Shown here: one piece after another, positions 23,235-32,926 of the stretch
Layout: every line of letters begins with the position of its first letter
How positions within the stretch are numbered: position 1 is the stretch's first letter
Origin: Lentzea californiensis
GTDB taxonomy: Bacteria > Actinomycetota > Actinomycetes > Mycobacteriales > Pseudonocardiaceae
DNA: 64,000 nt
Reading direction: 5' to 3'
NCBI RefSeq assembly: GCF_024648825.1
Contig: NZ_JANBBE010000001.1
Coordinates: 1,736,001-1,800,000 of the forward strand
The notes under the pieces: model-generated
Told to the model about the DNA's origin: nothing
The model's input: only the letters and a program-made list of their open reading frames with translations
The model's database searches: none
Made by a program: the position numbers and the translations under genes

Positions 23235-26200
23235 GTGTCCACATCTGACACACCCGGTGTCTCGCGCCGGGACGTGTTCCGCAGGGGCGGCCAGGTCGCC
23301 GCCGGAGCGGGCGCGATCTGGCTCACCGCGGGCACCGCCACCGCCGCACCGCACCACGAGACCGGCACGAAGCTGGTCGAGCTGCGCGAGTCGACGAGTC
23401 CGCGGGTGCACGTGTCGCCGGACGGCAGGACCATCGCGTTCGACGCGCTCAACTCGTTGTGGCTGGTGCCGATCGGCGGCGGCAGGGCGCGCAGGCTCAC
23501 CGACGACGTGCAGGACTCGACGCAGCCGAACTGGGCGCCCGACGGCAGGTCGCTGGTGTTCCAGTCGTTCCGCGAGGGCACGTACGACCTGTGGACGATC
23601 AACGCCGACGGCACCGGCCTGCGCCGGCTCACCGACGGTCCCGGCTACGACCAGGAGCCCGCGTTCTCCCCGGACGGCAGGCTGGTCGCGTTCGCCTCCG
23701 ACCGCGGCTCCGCAAGTCACGTCTGGCTGCTGGAGATCGCGACCGGCGTGCTGCGGGTGCTGACCGAGGGCGACAAGAAGCACGCCCAGCCGTCGTGGTC
23801 ACCCGACGGACGCAAGGTCGTCTACGTCGTCAACGACACGACGGTCGAGTCCACCGACATCGCCACGGGCGCACGTGCCGAAGTGCGGAAGTCCGATGCC
23901 GACACGGTGTTCGGGCCTGCCTACGCACCCGACGGCAGGCTCGGGTACGTCGAGGCCCGCGGCTCCAGGACCGCCGTGGTGGTCGACGGCGCGGTGGTCG
24001 CGGACGGCGAGGACGTGGCGCCGTTCGGGCCGAACTGGCTGTCCGCCGAGGAGATCGTGTACGCGACGAACGGCGGGATCCGCCGCCGCGTGCTCGGCGG
24101 CGCGGTGAGCGACATCCCGTTCGTCGTCGCGGCACCGGTGCTGCGGCAGCGGAACTACCAGCGCAGGCTGCGCGACTTCGCCCCCTCGACGCCCCAGCAG
24201 GTCAAGGGCATCGCCGGGCCGGTGCTCTCCCCGGACGGCCGGACCATCGTGTTCCGCGCGCTGAACTCGTTGTGGCTCCTGCCGGTCGAGGGCGGCAAGG
24301 CCCGCCGGATCACCGACGACGCGTACTTCGACAGCGACCCGGACTGGTTCCCGGACGGCAAGTCCCTGGTGTACGTCAGCGACCGTGCCGGCACCGCGAA
24401 CCTGTGGAACTACGACCTGGCCACCGGCGCCTCACGGCAGGTCACCTCCCTGCCCAACGCCCAGCTGACCCCGCGCGTCTCCCCGGACGGCCGCAGGATC
24501 GCCTACCAGGACGAGGCCGGCGCGACCTGGGTGTGGGAGGCGGGCGCGGTCACCAAGGTGCTGCCCGCGATGTACCAGCCCGGCAGGCCGGCGTGGTCGC
24601 CCGACAGCGGCACGATCGCGCTCGCCGCGGTGAGGCCGTACTCGCGTCGCAGCACGTCCGGCCACAACCAGGTCCTCACCGCGCACCTGGCGTCCGGCAC
24701 CGTGACCTACCAGCCGATCGCGCCGGAACGCTCGATCGCCACCCGCGGCGACGATGGTCCGGTGTGGACGGACGGCTGGCTCGTCGTGGTCGCGGAGAGC
24801 CTGCTGTGGAAGGTGCCCGTCGACGCGGCGGGCCGGATCACCGGCAAACCGGTGCGCCTGAGCGACGAGGTCACCGACTCGGTGTCGGTCAGCGGCGACC
24901 GGGTGCTGTACCTCTCCAACGGCAGGCTGCGGCTCGCCGGCCTGAACGGCGGCCCGGCGCGGACGATCCCGCTCGACCTGACGTGGAAGGCCAAGCGGTC
25001 CGCCGACCGGGTGGTCGTGCGCGCGGGCGCGTTGTGGGACGGCAAGAGCACCGAGCTGCGCGAGAACGTCGACATCGTGCTCGAAGGCGACCGCATCGCC
25101 GCGATCCTGCCGCAGGGGAGGGCGAAGGGCCGGGTGGTCGACGCGTCGGCGTTGACGGTCATGCCCGGCATGATCGACGTGCACAACCACTGGCACCTTC
25201 GCGGCCGGCAGTGGGGCGACCGGCAGGGACGGGCGTGGCTCGCGTACGGCGTGACGACGAGCCGTTCCCCCGGCGACCCGGCCTACCAGATGGTGGAGAC
25301 GCGGGAGGCGCTCGCGGCCGGAACCCAGGTGGGACCGAGGTTCTTCGGCACCGGCGAGGCGCTCGACGGCACCAGGGCCTACTACAACTTCATGCGCACG
25401 ACCATGAACCGCGAGCAGCTGGAGCGCGAGCTCGACCGCGCCCAGGGCCTCGAGTACGACCTGCTCAAGTCGTACATGAGGATGCCGGTCGCACTGGAGC
25501 GGCGGATCGTGGAACGCGCGCACCGGCAGGGCGTTCCGGTCACCTCGCACTACCTCTACCCGGCGGCGATCACCGGTCTCGACGGGATGGAGCACACCGG
25601 CGGCGGCAACCGGCTCGGGTACTCGCGCACGCTGAGCTACGGCGCCGGCCGCACCTCGCAGGACTCGGTCGACCTGTTCGTCGCGAGCGGCATGTGGATG
25701 TCGTCCACGACGCTGTTCGCGAGCGAGCTGTTCCTGGAGGACCGGTCGCTGATCGAGGACGAGCGGACGAAGGTGCTGTTCCCCGACTGGGAGTACCAGC
25801 GGCTGCTGCAGAAGGCGGAGGACGCCGCCGCACCGTGGGCGGAGCTGTACCGGGCGTGGACCGCCGGTGACGTGGACGCGTTGCTGCGCGTGCATCGCGG
25901 CGGCGGACTCGTGGCGTGCGGCACCGACGCCGCGCTCGACGACATCGGGGTGAGCTACCACCAGAACCTGCGGGTGATGGTGAAGCACGGCTTCACCCCG
26001 TTCGAGGCGCTCACCACGGCCACCCGTGACGCGGCTCGGGTGCTCGGGCTCGCCGACCGGCTCGGCACCGTCGCCCCCGGTCTGCTCGCCGACCTCGTGT
26101 TCGTCGACGGCGACCCGTTGCGGGACATCGGCAGGGCCGCGGCGGTGCGGCAGGTCATGGTCGGCGGGATGATGCACACCGTGCCGGACCTCCTTGCGCC

Positions 26201-26333
26201 GTTCCGCGTCGCGCGACCCGCGGCGCTGAGCACGACGGAAGTCCGTCCGGACGCGCCGTCGGCAGCGCGGAACCCCGCGCACTACTGGCACCACTCGGAG
26301 TCGGCCGTGCACGGCTGCTGCCGGCAACGCTGA
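23235..26333 (+). CDS. Tat-exported TolB-like propeller / amidohydrolase
   Basis: A 1032-residue secreted protein. A twin-arginine signal (SRRDVFRRG, residues 10-18, then a hydrophobic stretch ending ATAAP) is followed by two sets of TolB/WD-like blades (repeated VSPDGR, WSPDG, WFPDGK) at about 50-560. A metal-dependent amidohydrolase follows at 590-1000 with HNHWH (His650/His652), VTSHYLYP, MEHTGG and CGTDAAL. Family members hydrolyse cyclic amides, dipeptides or similar substrates. In this operon it may activate an exported precursor or inactivate the product (inference). GTG start right after the previous stop. Confidence 0.85.
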   Translation: MSTSDTPGVSRRDVFRRGGQVAAGAGAIWLTAGTATAAPHHETGTKLVELRESTSPRVHVSPDGRTIAFDALNSLWLVPIGGGRARRLTDDVQDSTQPNWAPDGRSLVFQSFREGTYDLWTINADGTGLRRLTDGPGYDQEPAFSPDGRLVAFASDRGSASHVWLLEIATGVLRVLTEGDKKHAQPSWSPDGRKVVYVVNDTTVESTDIATGARAEVRKSDADTVFGPAYAPDGRLGYVEARGSRTAVVVDGAVVADGEDVAPFGPNWLSAEEIVYATNGGIRRRVLGGAVSDIPFVVAAPVLRQRNYQRRLRDFAPSTPQQVKGIAGPVLSPDGRTIVFRALNSLWLLPVEGGKARRITDDAYFDSDPDWFPDGKSLVYVSDRAGTANLWNYDLATGASRQVTSLPNAQLTPRVSPDGRRIAYQDEAGATWVWEAGAVTKVLPAMYQPGRPAWSPDSGTIALAAVRPYSRRSTSGHNQVLTAHLASGTVTYQPIAPERSIATRGDDGPVWTDGWLVVVAESLLWKVPVDAAGRITGKPVRLSDEVTDSVSVSGDRVLYLSNGRLRLAGLNGGPARTIPLDLTWKAKRSADRVVVRAGALWDGKSTELRENVDIVLEGDRIAAILPQGRAKGRVVDASALTVMPGMIDVHNHWHLRGRQWGDRQGRAWLAYGVTTSRSPGDPAYQMVETREALAAGTQVGPRFFGTGEALDGTRAYYNFMRTTMNREQLERELDRAQGLEYDLLKSYMRMPVALERRIVERAHRQGVPVTSHYLYPAAITGLDGMEHTGGGNRLGYSRTLSYGAGRTSQDSVDLFVASGMWMSSTTLFASELFLEDRSLIEDERTKVLFPDWEYQRLLQKAEDAAAPWAELYRAWTAGDVDALLRVHRGGGLVACGTDAALDDIGVSYHQNLRVMVKHGFTPFEALTTATRDAARVLGLADRLGTVAPGLLADLVFVDGDPLRDIGRAAAVRQVMVGGMMHTVPDLLAPFRVARPAALSTTEVRPDAPSAARNPAHYWHHSESAVHGCCRQR

Positions 26334-27520
26334 TGCGCACGTACCGCGCCCTGCTGGCGCTGCCGGGCGCGGCGGCGTTCGTGACGGCGGGCTTCGTCGG
26401 CAGGCTCCCCATGGCCATGCGCACGCTGGGCTGCCTGCTGATGGTGTCCGCCCTCACCGGGTCGTACTCGCTGGCCGGTGGTGTCTCGGCGGTGTTCGGC
26501 ATCGCGATGGCGGTCAGCGGCCCGTTCCTCGCCCGGCTGGCCGACCGGCACGGCCAGTCGCGGACGCTGGTCTGGTCGGCGCTCGCGCACGGGGCCGGTG
26601 TCGGCGTGCTCGTCGCGGCCGTCGTCTGGGGTGCGCCCGCGTGGACCTACTTCCCGGCGGCGGTCGTCGCCGGGCTCACGTCGATCCCGATGGGGTCGCT
26701 GGTCCGCGCGCGGTGGGCCGTGGTGGCGGGCGACCGGATCCAGGCGGCCTACGCGCTGGAAGCCGTGGTCGACGAGGTCATCTACATCCTCGGGCCGTTG
26801 CTCGTCGTCTGGTTGTCCGTGCAGCTCACGCCGGCCGCGGGCCTGCTCGGCGCGGTCGTGCTGGCCGTGGCCGGCGGACTCGCCCTGGCCGCACAACCGC
26901 GCACCGCGCCACCGTTCGCCGAAGCACGCGACGAACCGCGCACCGGTGTCATCCGGATCCACGGCATGAAGGTCCTCACCGCCGTCTACTTCGCCGCCGG
27001 TGGCCTGATCGGCGCGATCGACGTCGCGGCCGTGAAGTTCGCGGGCGAGCACCAGGACCCCGGTGCGGCCGGGTTGCTGCTCGCGTTGATGACGTTCGCG
27101 AGCATGGTCGCCGGGCTCACGTTCGGGCTTCTCCGCTGGCAGCTGGGGCTGTCCGGCCGGCTGCTGCTCACCGCGGCCGTGCTGGCCTGCGGCAGCGTGC
27201 CCGCGTTGTTCGCCGGGTCGGTCGGGACGATGTGCCTGGCCGTGTTGCTGCTCGGCGTGGGCATCTCGCCGTTGCTCGTCGTGGGCAGTGCGCTCGTCGA
27301 GTCCCTGGTGCCCCGGCGCGGCCTCACCGAGGGGTTCGCCGTCGTGGGCAGCGGTGTCACGCTCGGGATGGCGGCGGGCTCGGCCGCGGGGGGCGCGCTC
27401 GCGGACCTCGCGGGCAGCGCGGCGGCGTTCGGCCTGGCCACGGCCTGCGGTGTGCTCACGGTGGCCGTCTGCGCCGCCGGTCTTCGCTTTCTCACTCCCC
27501 GACCAGTCCCCGTTGCATAG
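26333..27520 (+). CDS. MFS transporter (probable product exporter)
   Basis: A 395-residue integral membrane protein with about 12 hydrophobic segments in two halves. The cytoplasmic loop LARLADRHGQSRTL after helix 2 is the MFS motif A, and a second copy lies near LVESLVPRRGLTEG. It is the last gene of the operon, overlapping the amidohydrolase stop by one base (TGATG). Export of the product or self-resistance is the likely role, as for CmlF beside chloramphenicol genes. Confidence 0.85.
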   Translation: MRTYRALLALPGAAAFVTAGFVGRLPMAMRTLGCLLMVSALTGSYSLAGGVSAVFGIAMAVSGPFLARLADRHGQSRTLVWSALAHGAGVGVLVAAVVWGAPAWTYFPAAVVAGLTSIPMGSLVRARWAVVAGDRIQAAYALEAVVDEVIYILGPLLVVWLSVQLTPAAGLLGAVVLAVAGGLALAAQPRTAPPFAEARDEPRTGVIRIHGMKVLTAVYFAAGGLIGAIDVAAVKFAGEHQDPGAAGLLLALMTFASMVAGLTFGLLRWQLGLSGRLLLTAAVLACGSVPALFAGSVGTMCLAVLLLGVGISPLLVVGSALVESLVPRRGLTEGFAVVGSGVTLGMAAGSAAGGALADLAGSAAAFGLATACGVLTVAVCAAGLRFLTPRPVPVA

Positions 27521-27529
27521 GATCACAGC

Positions 27530-28096
27530 GTGTTGCGACCCGATCACCCGTTGACCACGGACCGCCTCGTCCTGCGTCCCTTCACCGAGTCCGACCTGGA
27601 CGACCTGTACGCCTACCAGTCGCTGCCCGACGTCGCCCGCTACCTCTACTGGGACGCCCGCGAGCGCGACCAGGTCGCGGAGGCGCTGAAGAAGAAGGTG
27701 GAGCAGGACCACCTCGCCGCCGAGGGCGACTACCTCGTGCTGGCCGTGCACTGGCCGGAGGTGGGCAAGGTCATCGGCGAGGTCAACCTCAACTACCTGA
27801 GCGAGGAGAACCGGCAGGGCGAGACCGGCTTCATCTTCCACCCGGCCTACCAGGGCAAGGGGCTCGCCCGCGAGGCCACCGAGGTGATGTTGCGCCTCGG
27901 GTTCGCCGACCTGGGCCTGCACCGGATCATCGGGCGCTGCGACCCCCGCAACGACCCGTCGTGGCGGCTCATGGAGCGGCTCGGGTTCCGCCGCGAGGCG
28001 CACTTCGTGCAGAACGAGATCTTCAAGGGCGAGTGGGGCGACGAGTTCGTCTACGCGATGCTCGCGGACGAGTGGCGCGCGTCGCGTTCCGGCTGA
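27530..28096 (+). CDS. GNAT family N-acetyltransferase (RimJ/RimL type)
   Basis: A 188-residue acetyltransferase starting at a GTG (VLRPDHPLTTDRLVLRPF). It has the RimJ-like N-terminus, the acetyl-CoA loop HPAYQGKGLAREA near residue 105 and RRNDPSWRLMERLGF-type motif as RNDPSWRLMERLGF. These enzymes acetylate amino groups of proteins or small molecules. It follows the MFS gene by only 9 bp and could be read from the same transcript, but nothing links it to the pathway chemically. Confidence 0.85.
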   Translation: MLRPDHPLTTDRLVLRPFTESDLDDLYAYQSLPDVARYLYWDARERDQVAEALKKKVEQDHLAAEGDYLVLAVHWPEVGKVIGEVNLNYLSEENRQGETGFIFHPAYQGKGLAREATEVMLRLGFADLGLHRIIGRCDPRNDPSWRLMERLGFRREAHFVQNEIFKGEWGDEFVYAMLADEWRASRSG

Positions 28097-28155
28097 GTGG
28101 GGCACCGGGGTCGCGACGCGTAGGTTTGACCGCTCCACCGAGACGAGGAGTGATC

Positions 28156-29097
28156 ATGTCGCGCGTTGCGGCCATCGACTGCGGAACCAACTCGATCCGG
28201 CTGCTGATCGCCGACGTGACCAAGCGCGACGACGGCACGGCGTGGCTGCGGGACGTCCACCGCGAGATGAAGATCGTCCGGCTCGGGCAGGGCGTGGACG
28301 CGACCGGGCGCCTGCACCCCGACGCGATCGAGCGCACTCGGCAAGCCCTCCTCGACTACGCGCGCACGATGCAACGCAAGGGCGTGGAGACCGCGCGGAT
28401 GGTCGCGACGAGCGCGACGCGAGACGCGCGCAACCGCGACGAGTTCTTCAGCATGACCGAGCAGATCCTCGGCGCGCCCGCGGAGGTGATCACCGGGGAC
28501 GAGGAGGCGAGGCTGTCCTACCTCGGCGCGGTGGCCGACCTCGACCCGGACGAGGGACCGTTCCTCGTCACCGATCTGGGTGGTGGCAGCACCGAGTTCG
28601 TCCTCGGCACGGGCTCGGACGTGGAGGCCGCGAGGTCGATGGACATCGGCTGCGTGCGGCTCACGGAGCGGTTCATCAAGTCCGATCCGCCCACCGGGGA
28701 CGAAATCGCGCAGGCGGAAGCGTTTGCGCGTGCGGCGGTCAAAGAAGCATTCGAAGTCGTCCCAGTCGAGAAGACCAAGACGTGGATCGGCGTCGCCGGC
28801 ACGGTTACGACATTGTCAGCCCTGGTCCAGGGGCTGGAGGTGTACAACAGCGACGATATTCACCTGAGTCGCATCACACTTGACAATGTTCGTGAAATCA
28901 CCGACCGTATCCTCTCCATGACGCATGATGAGCGTGCCTCGCTGGGACCCATGCACCCCGGTCGAGTGGACGTGATCTGCGGTGGAGCAGTGGTACTGCG
29001 TGCGATTGCCGACGAACTGGAAAATCGCGCGGGAATTCGCACGCTCGTGTGCAGCGAGCACGACATCCTCGACGGCATCGCGTTTTCGCTGGTCTAG
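28156..29097 (+). CDS. Ppx/GppA family exopolyphosphatase
   Basis: A 313-residue Ppx/GppA phosphatase of the short actinobacterial type. AIDCGTNSIRLLIAD (phosphate 1 loop), ATSATRDARNRDEF, VTDLGGGSTEFVLG (phosphate 2) and IGVAGTVTTLSA are all intact. It hydrolyses polyphosphate or pppGpp terminal phosphates. The ATG at 28156 follows GAGGAG. In other actinobacteria this gene closes the eno - ftsB - DUF501 - ppx run; here it is separated from it by the accessory block. Confidence 0.92.
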   Translation: MSRVAAIDCGTNSIRLLIADVTKRDDGTAWLRDVHREMKIVRLGQGVDATGRLHPDAIERTRQALLDYARTMQRKGVETARMVATSATRDARNRDEFFSMTEQILGAPAEVITGDEEARLSYLGAVADLDPDEGPFLVTDLGGGSTEFVLGTGSDVEAARSMDIGCVRLTERFIKSDPPTGDEIAQAEAFARAAVKEAFEVVPVEKTKTWIGVAGTVTTLSALVQGLEVYNSDDIHLSRITLDNVREITDRILSMTHDERASLGPMHPGRVDVICGGAVVLRAIADELENRAGIRTLVCSEHDILDGIAFSLV

Positions 29098-29275
29098 CGC
29101 CGAATTAAGGTGCGCTTGAGGTGATCGTGACGACTTTGTGACCGATTTCAGTGCGCGTACTGCTGGACGCCCCGGTTAACGTCCTCTCACGTTTTGGGAG
29201 GTGGACGAGACCTCCCGGGGAGGCGCGCGCACGCAATATCTGCGGAGCGGCGCCGGGGAAAGGCGGGAGAGACTG

Positions 29276-30901
29276 ATGTCGCGATCACGGGTTGCGTGGG
29301 TGGTACTTCCCACCGCGCTCGCCATGACGCTCAGCGCATGCGGCGGCGGTGGCGGTGGCAACACGGCCACCGATGGCAAGGACAACCCGGACGGCACGGT
29401 GTCCATCTACGGCACCGAGCCCAAGAGCACCTTGTTCCCGGCCAACACGACCGAGGCCGGCGGTGGCAAGGTCACCGACTCGCTGTTCTCGCGGCTGGTC
29501 GGTTACAAGACCGAAGACGGCGCGCCCTACAACTTGATGGCCGACTCGATCACGACCAGTGACGCGAAGGTCTACACGATCAAGCTCAAGCAGGGCTGGA
29601 AGTTCCACGACGGCACCGAGGTCAAGGCGAAGAACTTCGTCGACGCCTGGAACTGGGCCGCGTACGCGCCGAACGCGCAGCAGGCGGCATCGTTCTTCTC
29701 CCCGATCGCGGGCTTCGAGGACGTTCACCCGGCCGACGAGAACGCCAAGCCGGCCAAGGACAAGATGTCCGGTCTCGAGCTGGTGGGCGACTACGAGTTC
29801 AAGGTCACCCTCAACGGCCCGACCTCGGTCTTCACGACGATGATCGGCTACACGCCGTTCTCGCCGATGGCCGACTCGTTCTTCGCGGACCCGAAGGCCG
29901 CCGAGGCCAAGCCGATCGGCAACGGCCCGCTCAAGTTCGTCTCCCGCACGCCGAACGCGCTGATCAAGATGGAGCGCTTCGACGACTACAAGGGCGAGGA
30001 CAAGGTCCACTTCAAGACCTTGGACTACAAGATCTACTCCTCCCAGGAGACCGCGTACCAGGACCTGGTCGCGGGCAAGCTGGACTTCATGGAGGCCCTG
30101 CCCCCGTCGGCCAAGGTCGGCGAGAAGTACAAGGCCGACCTCGGTGACGCCGTGGTGAACGCCAACCTGCTCGGCCAGAGCGCGATCGCGTTCCCGCAGT
30201 ACATCCCCGAGTTCAAGAACGTGAAGCTGCGCCAGGCCGTCTCGATGGCCATCAACCGCGAGCAGATCACGAAGACCGTGCTGGCCGGCTCGTACGTGCC
30301 GTCCACCAGCTTCGTCTCGCCCGGCATCAAGGGCTACCGCCCGGACACCTGCGGCGAGTACTGCAAGTACAACCCGGAGAAGGCCAAGCAGCTGTTCGCC
30401 GAGTCGGGCTTCACCGGCAAGAAGCTGACCATCCAGTCCAACCAGGACGGTGGCCGCAAGGAGCCTCTCGAGGCGGCTTGCAACAGCATCAAGCAGGCGC
30501 TCGGCGTTGACTGCGAGTTCGTCGGTGCCACCAACTTCGGTGCGTTCCGCCAGATCGTCGACGGCAAGCAGCTGACCGGCATGAGCCGTTCGGACTGGTC
30601 GGCCGACTACCCGTCGATCGAGAACTTCCTCAACCCGCTGTACCGCACCGGTGGTTCGTCGAACGACTCGAACTACGACAACCCCGAGGTCAACGCGCTC
30701 CTGAAGAAGGCCGACGAGACGGCCAACGAGGACGAGGCGATCAAGATCTACCAGCAGGCAGAGGACATCATCGCCAAGGACCTGCCCTCCATGCCGACCT
30801 GGAACGAGAAGGGCATCGGCGGCCGTTCCAAGAACCTGCTCGCCGCCAAGATGTCGTTCAAGCGTCAGGGCGCTCTGGAGTCGTTCCGCGTCAAGGCCTG
30901 A
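29276..30901 (+). CDS. Oligopeptide ABC transporter substrate-binding lipoprotein
   Basis: A 541-residue family 5 extracellular solute-binding protein. The signal peptide ends in LSAC, giving a lipid-anchored protein with a Gly-rich linker. Family 5 features are LKQGWKFHDGTEVKAKNFVDAW and VKLRQAVSMAINREQI. It captures peptides for the permeases and ATPases encoded just downstream. RBS is AGGCGGGAGA before the ATG at 29276. Confidence 0.93.
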   Translation: MSRSRVAWVVLPTALAMTLSACGGGGGGNTATDGKDNPDGTVSIYGTEPKSTLFPANTTEAGGGKVTDSLFSRLVGYKTEDGAPYNLMADSITTSDAKVYTIKLKQGWKFHDGTEVKAKNFVDAWNWAAYAPNAQQAASFFSPIAGFEDVHPADENAKPAKDKMSGLELVGDYEFKVTLNGPTSVFTTMIGYTPFSPMADSFFADPKAAEAKPIGNGPLKFVSRTPNALIKMERFDDYKGEDKVHFKTLDYKIYSSQETAYQDLVAGKLDFMEALPPSAKVGEKYKADLGDAVVNANLLGQSAIAFPQYIPEFKNVKLRQAVSMAINREQITKTVLAGSYVPSTSFVSPGIKGYRPDTCGEYCKYNPEKAKQLFAESGFTGKKLTIQSNQDGGRKEPLEAACNSIKQALGVDCEFVGATNFGAFRQIVDGKQLTGMSRSDWSADYPSIENFLNPLYRTGGSSNDSNYDNPEVNALLKKADETANEDEAIKIYQQAEDIIAKDLPSMPTWNEKGIGGRSKNLLAAKMSFKRQGALESFRVKA

Positions 30902-30932
30902 TTGCCGAACACCTGAGTTCTGACTGATCCGT

Positions 30933-30972
30933 CCGGCCCCGCGTCCCTCGAGCGTTACGGGCGCGGGGCCGG
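30933..30972 (+). terminator. GC-rich hairpin between binding protein and permease genes
   Basis: A perfect 11 bp stem (30933-30943 with 30962-30972) and an 18-base loop, without a U tract. In transporter operons such a hairpin after the binding-protein gene usually stabilises or partly terminates the message, so that the binding protein is made in excess. Confidence 0.55.
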
Positions 30973-31020
30973 TGCGGTGTCAGGACCTTGGGCGCCCCCA
31001 CCACGCAAGGAGCCGACCTC

Positions 31021-31950
31021 ATGGGTCGCTATGTGCTGCGCCGTCTGCTGCAGCTGATACCGGTCTTCCTGGGGACCACTTTTCTGATCTACGCCCTGGT
31101 CTGGGCGATTCCGCAGGACCCCTTCGCGGGCAAGTGCGGCCAGCGGCCGTGTGATCCGGCCTACATCGCCGAGATGAGCCAGAAGCTCAATCTCAACGAC
31201 CCGTTGGTCGTCCAGTACTTCAAGTACCTGGGCAACCTGCTCGTCGGTGACTTCGGCACCACCTTCAACGGCGTCTCCGTCGGTGAGCAGATCGCCACCT
31301 CGTGGCCGATCACGCTCAAGATGGGCATCATCGCGCTGATCATCGAGGCCGTCATCGGCATCGTCGCCGGCGTCCTCACCGGTCTGCGCAAGCAGGGCTT
31401 CCTGGACAACCTGGTCCTGGTCTCGACCCTGTTCCTGATCTCGCTGCCGGTCTTCGTCACCGGTTTCGTGCTGCGGCTCTACCTCGGCCCGCAGGGCTTC
31501 GACCTGATGGACACCTCGGTCAGCTCGGATCCGACGTTCGGCGAGCTGATCCTGCCCGGCTTCGTGCTCGGCAGTCTCTCGATGGCCTACGTGGCCCGGC
31601 TGACCCGGTCGAGCATCGTCGAGAACCGGCGCGCGGACTACGTGCGCACGGCCATCGCGAAGGGCCAGCCGCAGAGCCGCGTCGTCGGCATCCACCTGCT
31701 GCGCAACTCTCTGATCCCGGTGATCACGTTCCTCGGCACCGACCTCGGCAGCCTCATGGGCGGCGCGATCGTCACCGAGGGCGTCTTCAACATCAACGGC
31801 ATCGGCGGTCTGATCTTCCGCGGCATCCAGGAGAAGGAAGGCATCATGGTCACGGGCATCGTGACCCTGCTGGTCCTCGTCTACCTGCTGATGAGCCTGA
31901 TCGTCGACCTCCTGTACGCCGTTCTCGACCCGAGGATTCGCTATGAGTGA
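31021..31950 (+). CDS. Oligopeptide ABC transporter permease (DppB/OppB type)
   Basis: A 309-residue inner-membrane permease. It begins GRYVLRRLLQLIPVFLGTTFLIYAL, the standard DppB N-terminus, has five further hydrophobic stretches and carries the cytoplasmic EAA loop (YVRTAIAKGQPQSRVVGIHLLRNSLIPV) that contacts the ATPases. Next gene starts at an ATG eight bases before this stop. Confidence 0.93.
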   Translation: MGRYVLRRLLQLIPVFLGTTFLIYALVWAIPQDPFAGKCGQRPCDPAYIAEMSQKLNLNDPLVVQYFKYLGNLLVGDFGTTFNGVSVGEQIATSWPITLKMGIIALIIEAVIGIVAGVLTGLRKQGFLDNLVLVSTLFLISLPVFVTGFVLRLYLGPQGFDLMDTSVSSDPTFGELILPGFVLGSLSMAYVARLTRSSIVENRRADYVRTAIAKGQPQSRVVGIHLLRNSLIPVITFLGTDLGSLMGGAIVTEGVFNINGIGGLIFRGIQEKEGIMVTGIVTLLVLVYLLMSLIVDLLYAVLDPRIRYE

Positions 31951-32917
31951 CCCAGGATCCGTGTCCGGCGGAACCGGACTCGAGGCGTCCGCGGCGGCAG
32001 GTGTCGACCAGCTCAGCCACGTCGACGACTCGTCGCAGAAGCAGAAGAAGCCGCGCTCGCTCTGGAGCGACGCGTGGGGCGAGCTCCGCAGCAAGCCCAC
32101 GTTCATCATCTCGCTGGTGATCATCGCGATCATCGTCCTGATGGCGATCTGGCCGACGCTGTTCACGTCGGTCGACCCGCGTGCGGCCGACCTCGACAAG
32201 TCGCTGCAGTCGCCTTCGGGTGACGCGTGGTTCGGCTACGACCTGCAGGGTTACGACGTCTACGCCCGTGCGATGCACGGTGCTCGCGCGTCGCTGCTGG
32301 TCGGCATCTTCGCGACGCTGCTGACCGTGCTGATCGGGTCGACCGTCGGCATCATCGCCGGCTACGCGAAGACGTGGATCGACAGCTTGTTGTCGCGGTT
32401 CAGCGACATCTTCGCCGGCATCCCGTTCGTGCTCGGCGCGATCGTCATCCTGACGACGCTCAACGCGCCCACGGAGAACCCCGGCGTCTTCCGGATCATC
32501 ACGCAGGTGGTGCTCTCGATCGCCGTGCTGTCCTGGCCGGTGGCCATGCGCATCATGCGTTCGGCGACCCTGGTCGCGAAGCAGCAGGACTACGTCAAGG
32601 CCGCCCGCGGCCTCGGCGCGTCCCCGCTGCGGATCGTGTTCCGGCACCTGCTGCCGAACACCGTGGCGCCCGTGCTGGTGTACGCGACGATCGCCCTGGG
32701 TGCCTTCATCGGCGCCGAGGCGACGCTGGCGTTCCTCGGCATCGGCCTGCGTCCGCCGGTGGTGTCGTGGGGCGTGATGATCTCCGAGTCGCGCGACTAC
32801 TTCCAGTCGGCTCCCCACATGCTGCTGTTCCCCGCGGGCTTCGTCACGATCACCGTGCTGGCCTTCGTCATGCTCGGTGACGCCGTGCGTGACGCCCTCG
32901 ATCCCAAGTCCCGATAG
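31943..32917 (+). CDS. Oligopeptide ABC transporter permease (DppC/OppC type)
   Basis: A 324-residue permease. A hydrophilic N-terminal tail of about 50 residues precedes OppC_N and the first membrane helix (FIISLVIIAIIVLMAIW). The EAA loop is YVKAARGLGASPLRIVFRHLLPNTVAP. It pairs with the DppB-type subunit. Ends nine bases before the first ATPase gene. Confidence 0.93.
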   Translation: MSDPGSVSGGTGLEASAAAGVDQLSHVDDSSQKQKKPRSLWSDAWGELRSKPTFIISLVIIAIIVLMAIWPTLFTSVDPRAADLDKSLQSPSGDAWFGYDLQGYDVYARAMHGARASLLVGIFATLLTVLIGSTVGIIAGYAKTWIDSLLSRFSDIFAGIPFVLGAIVILTTLNAPTENPGVFRIITQVVLSIAVLSWPVAMRIMRSATLVAKQQDYVKAARGLGASPLRIVFRHLLPNTVAPVLVYATIALGAFIGAEATLAFLGIGLRPPVVSWGVMISESRDYFQSAPHMLLFPAGFVTITVLAFVMLGDAVRDALDPKSR

Positions 32918-32926
32918 GGGAATCCT

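Noticed and set aside
24432-26327. 631-codon minus-strand frame
   Set aside because: Antisense shadow of the Tat amidohydrolase; composition is typical of high-GC antisense frames.
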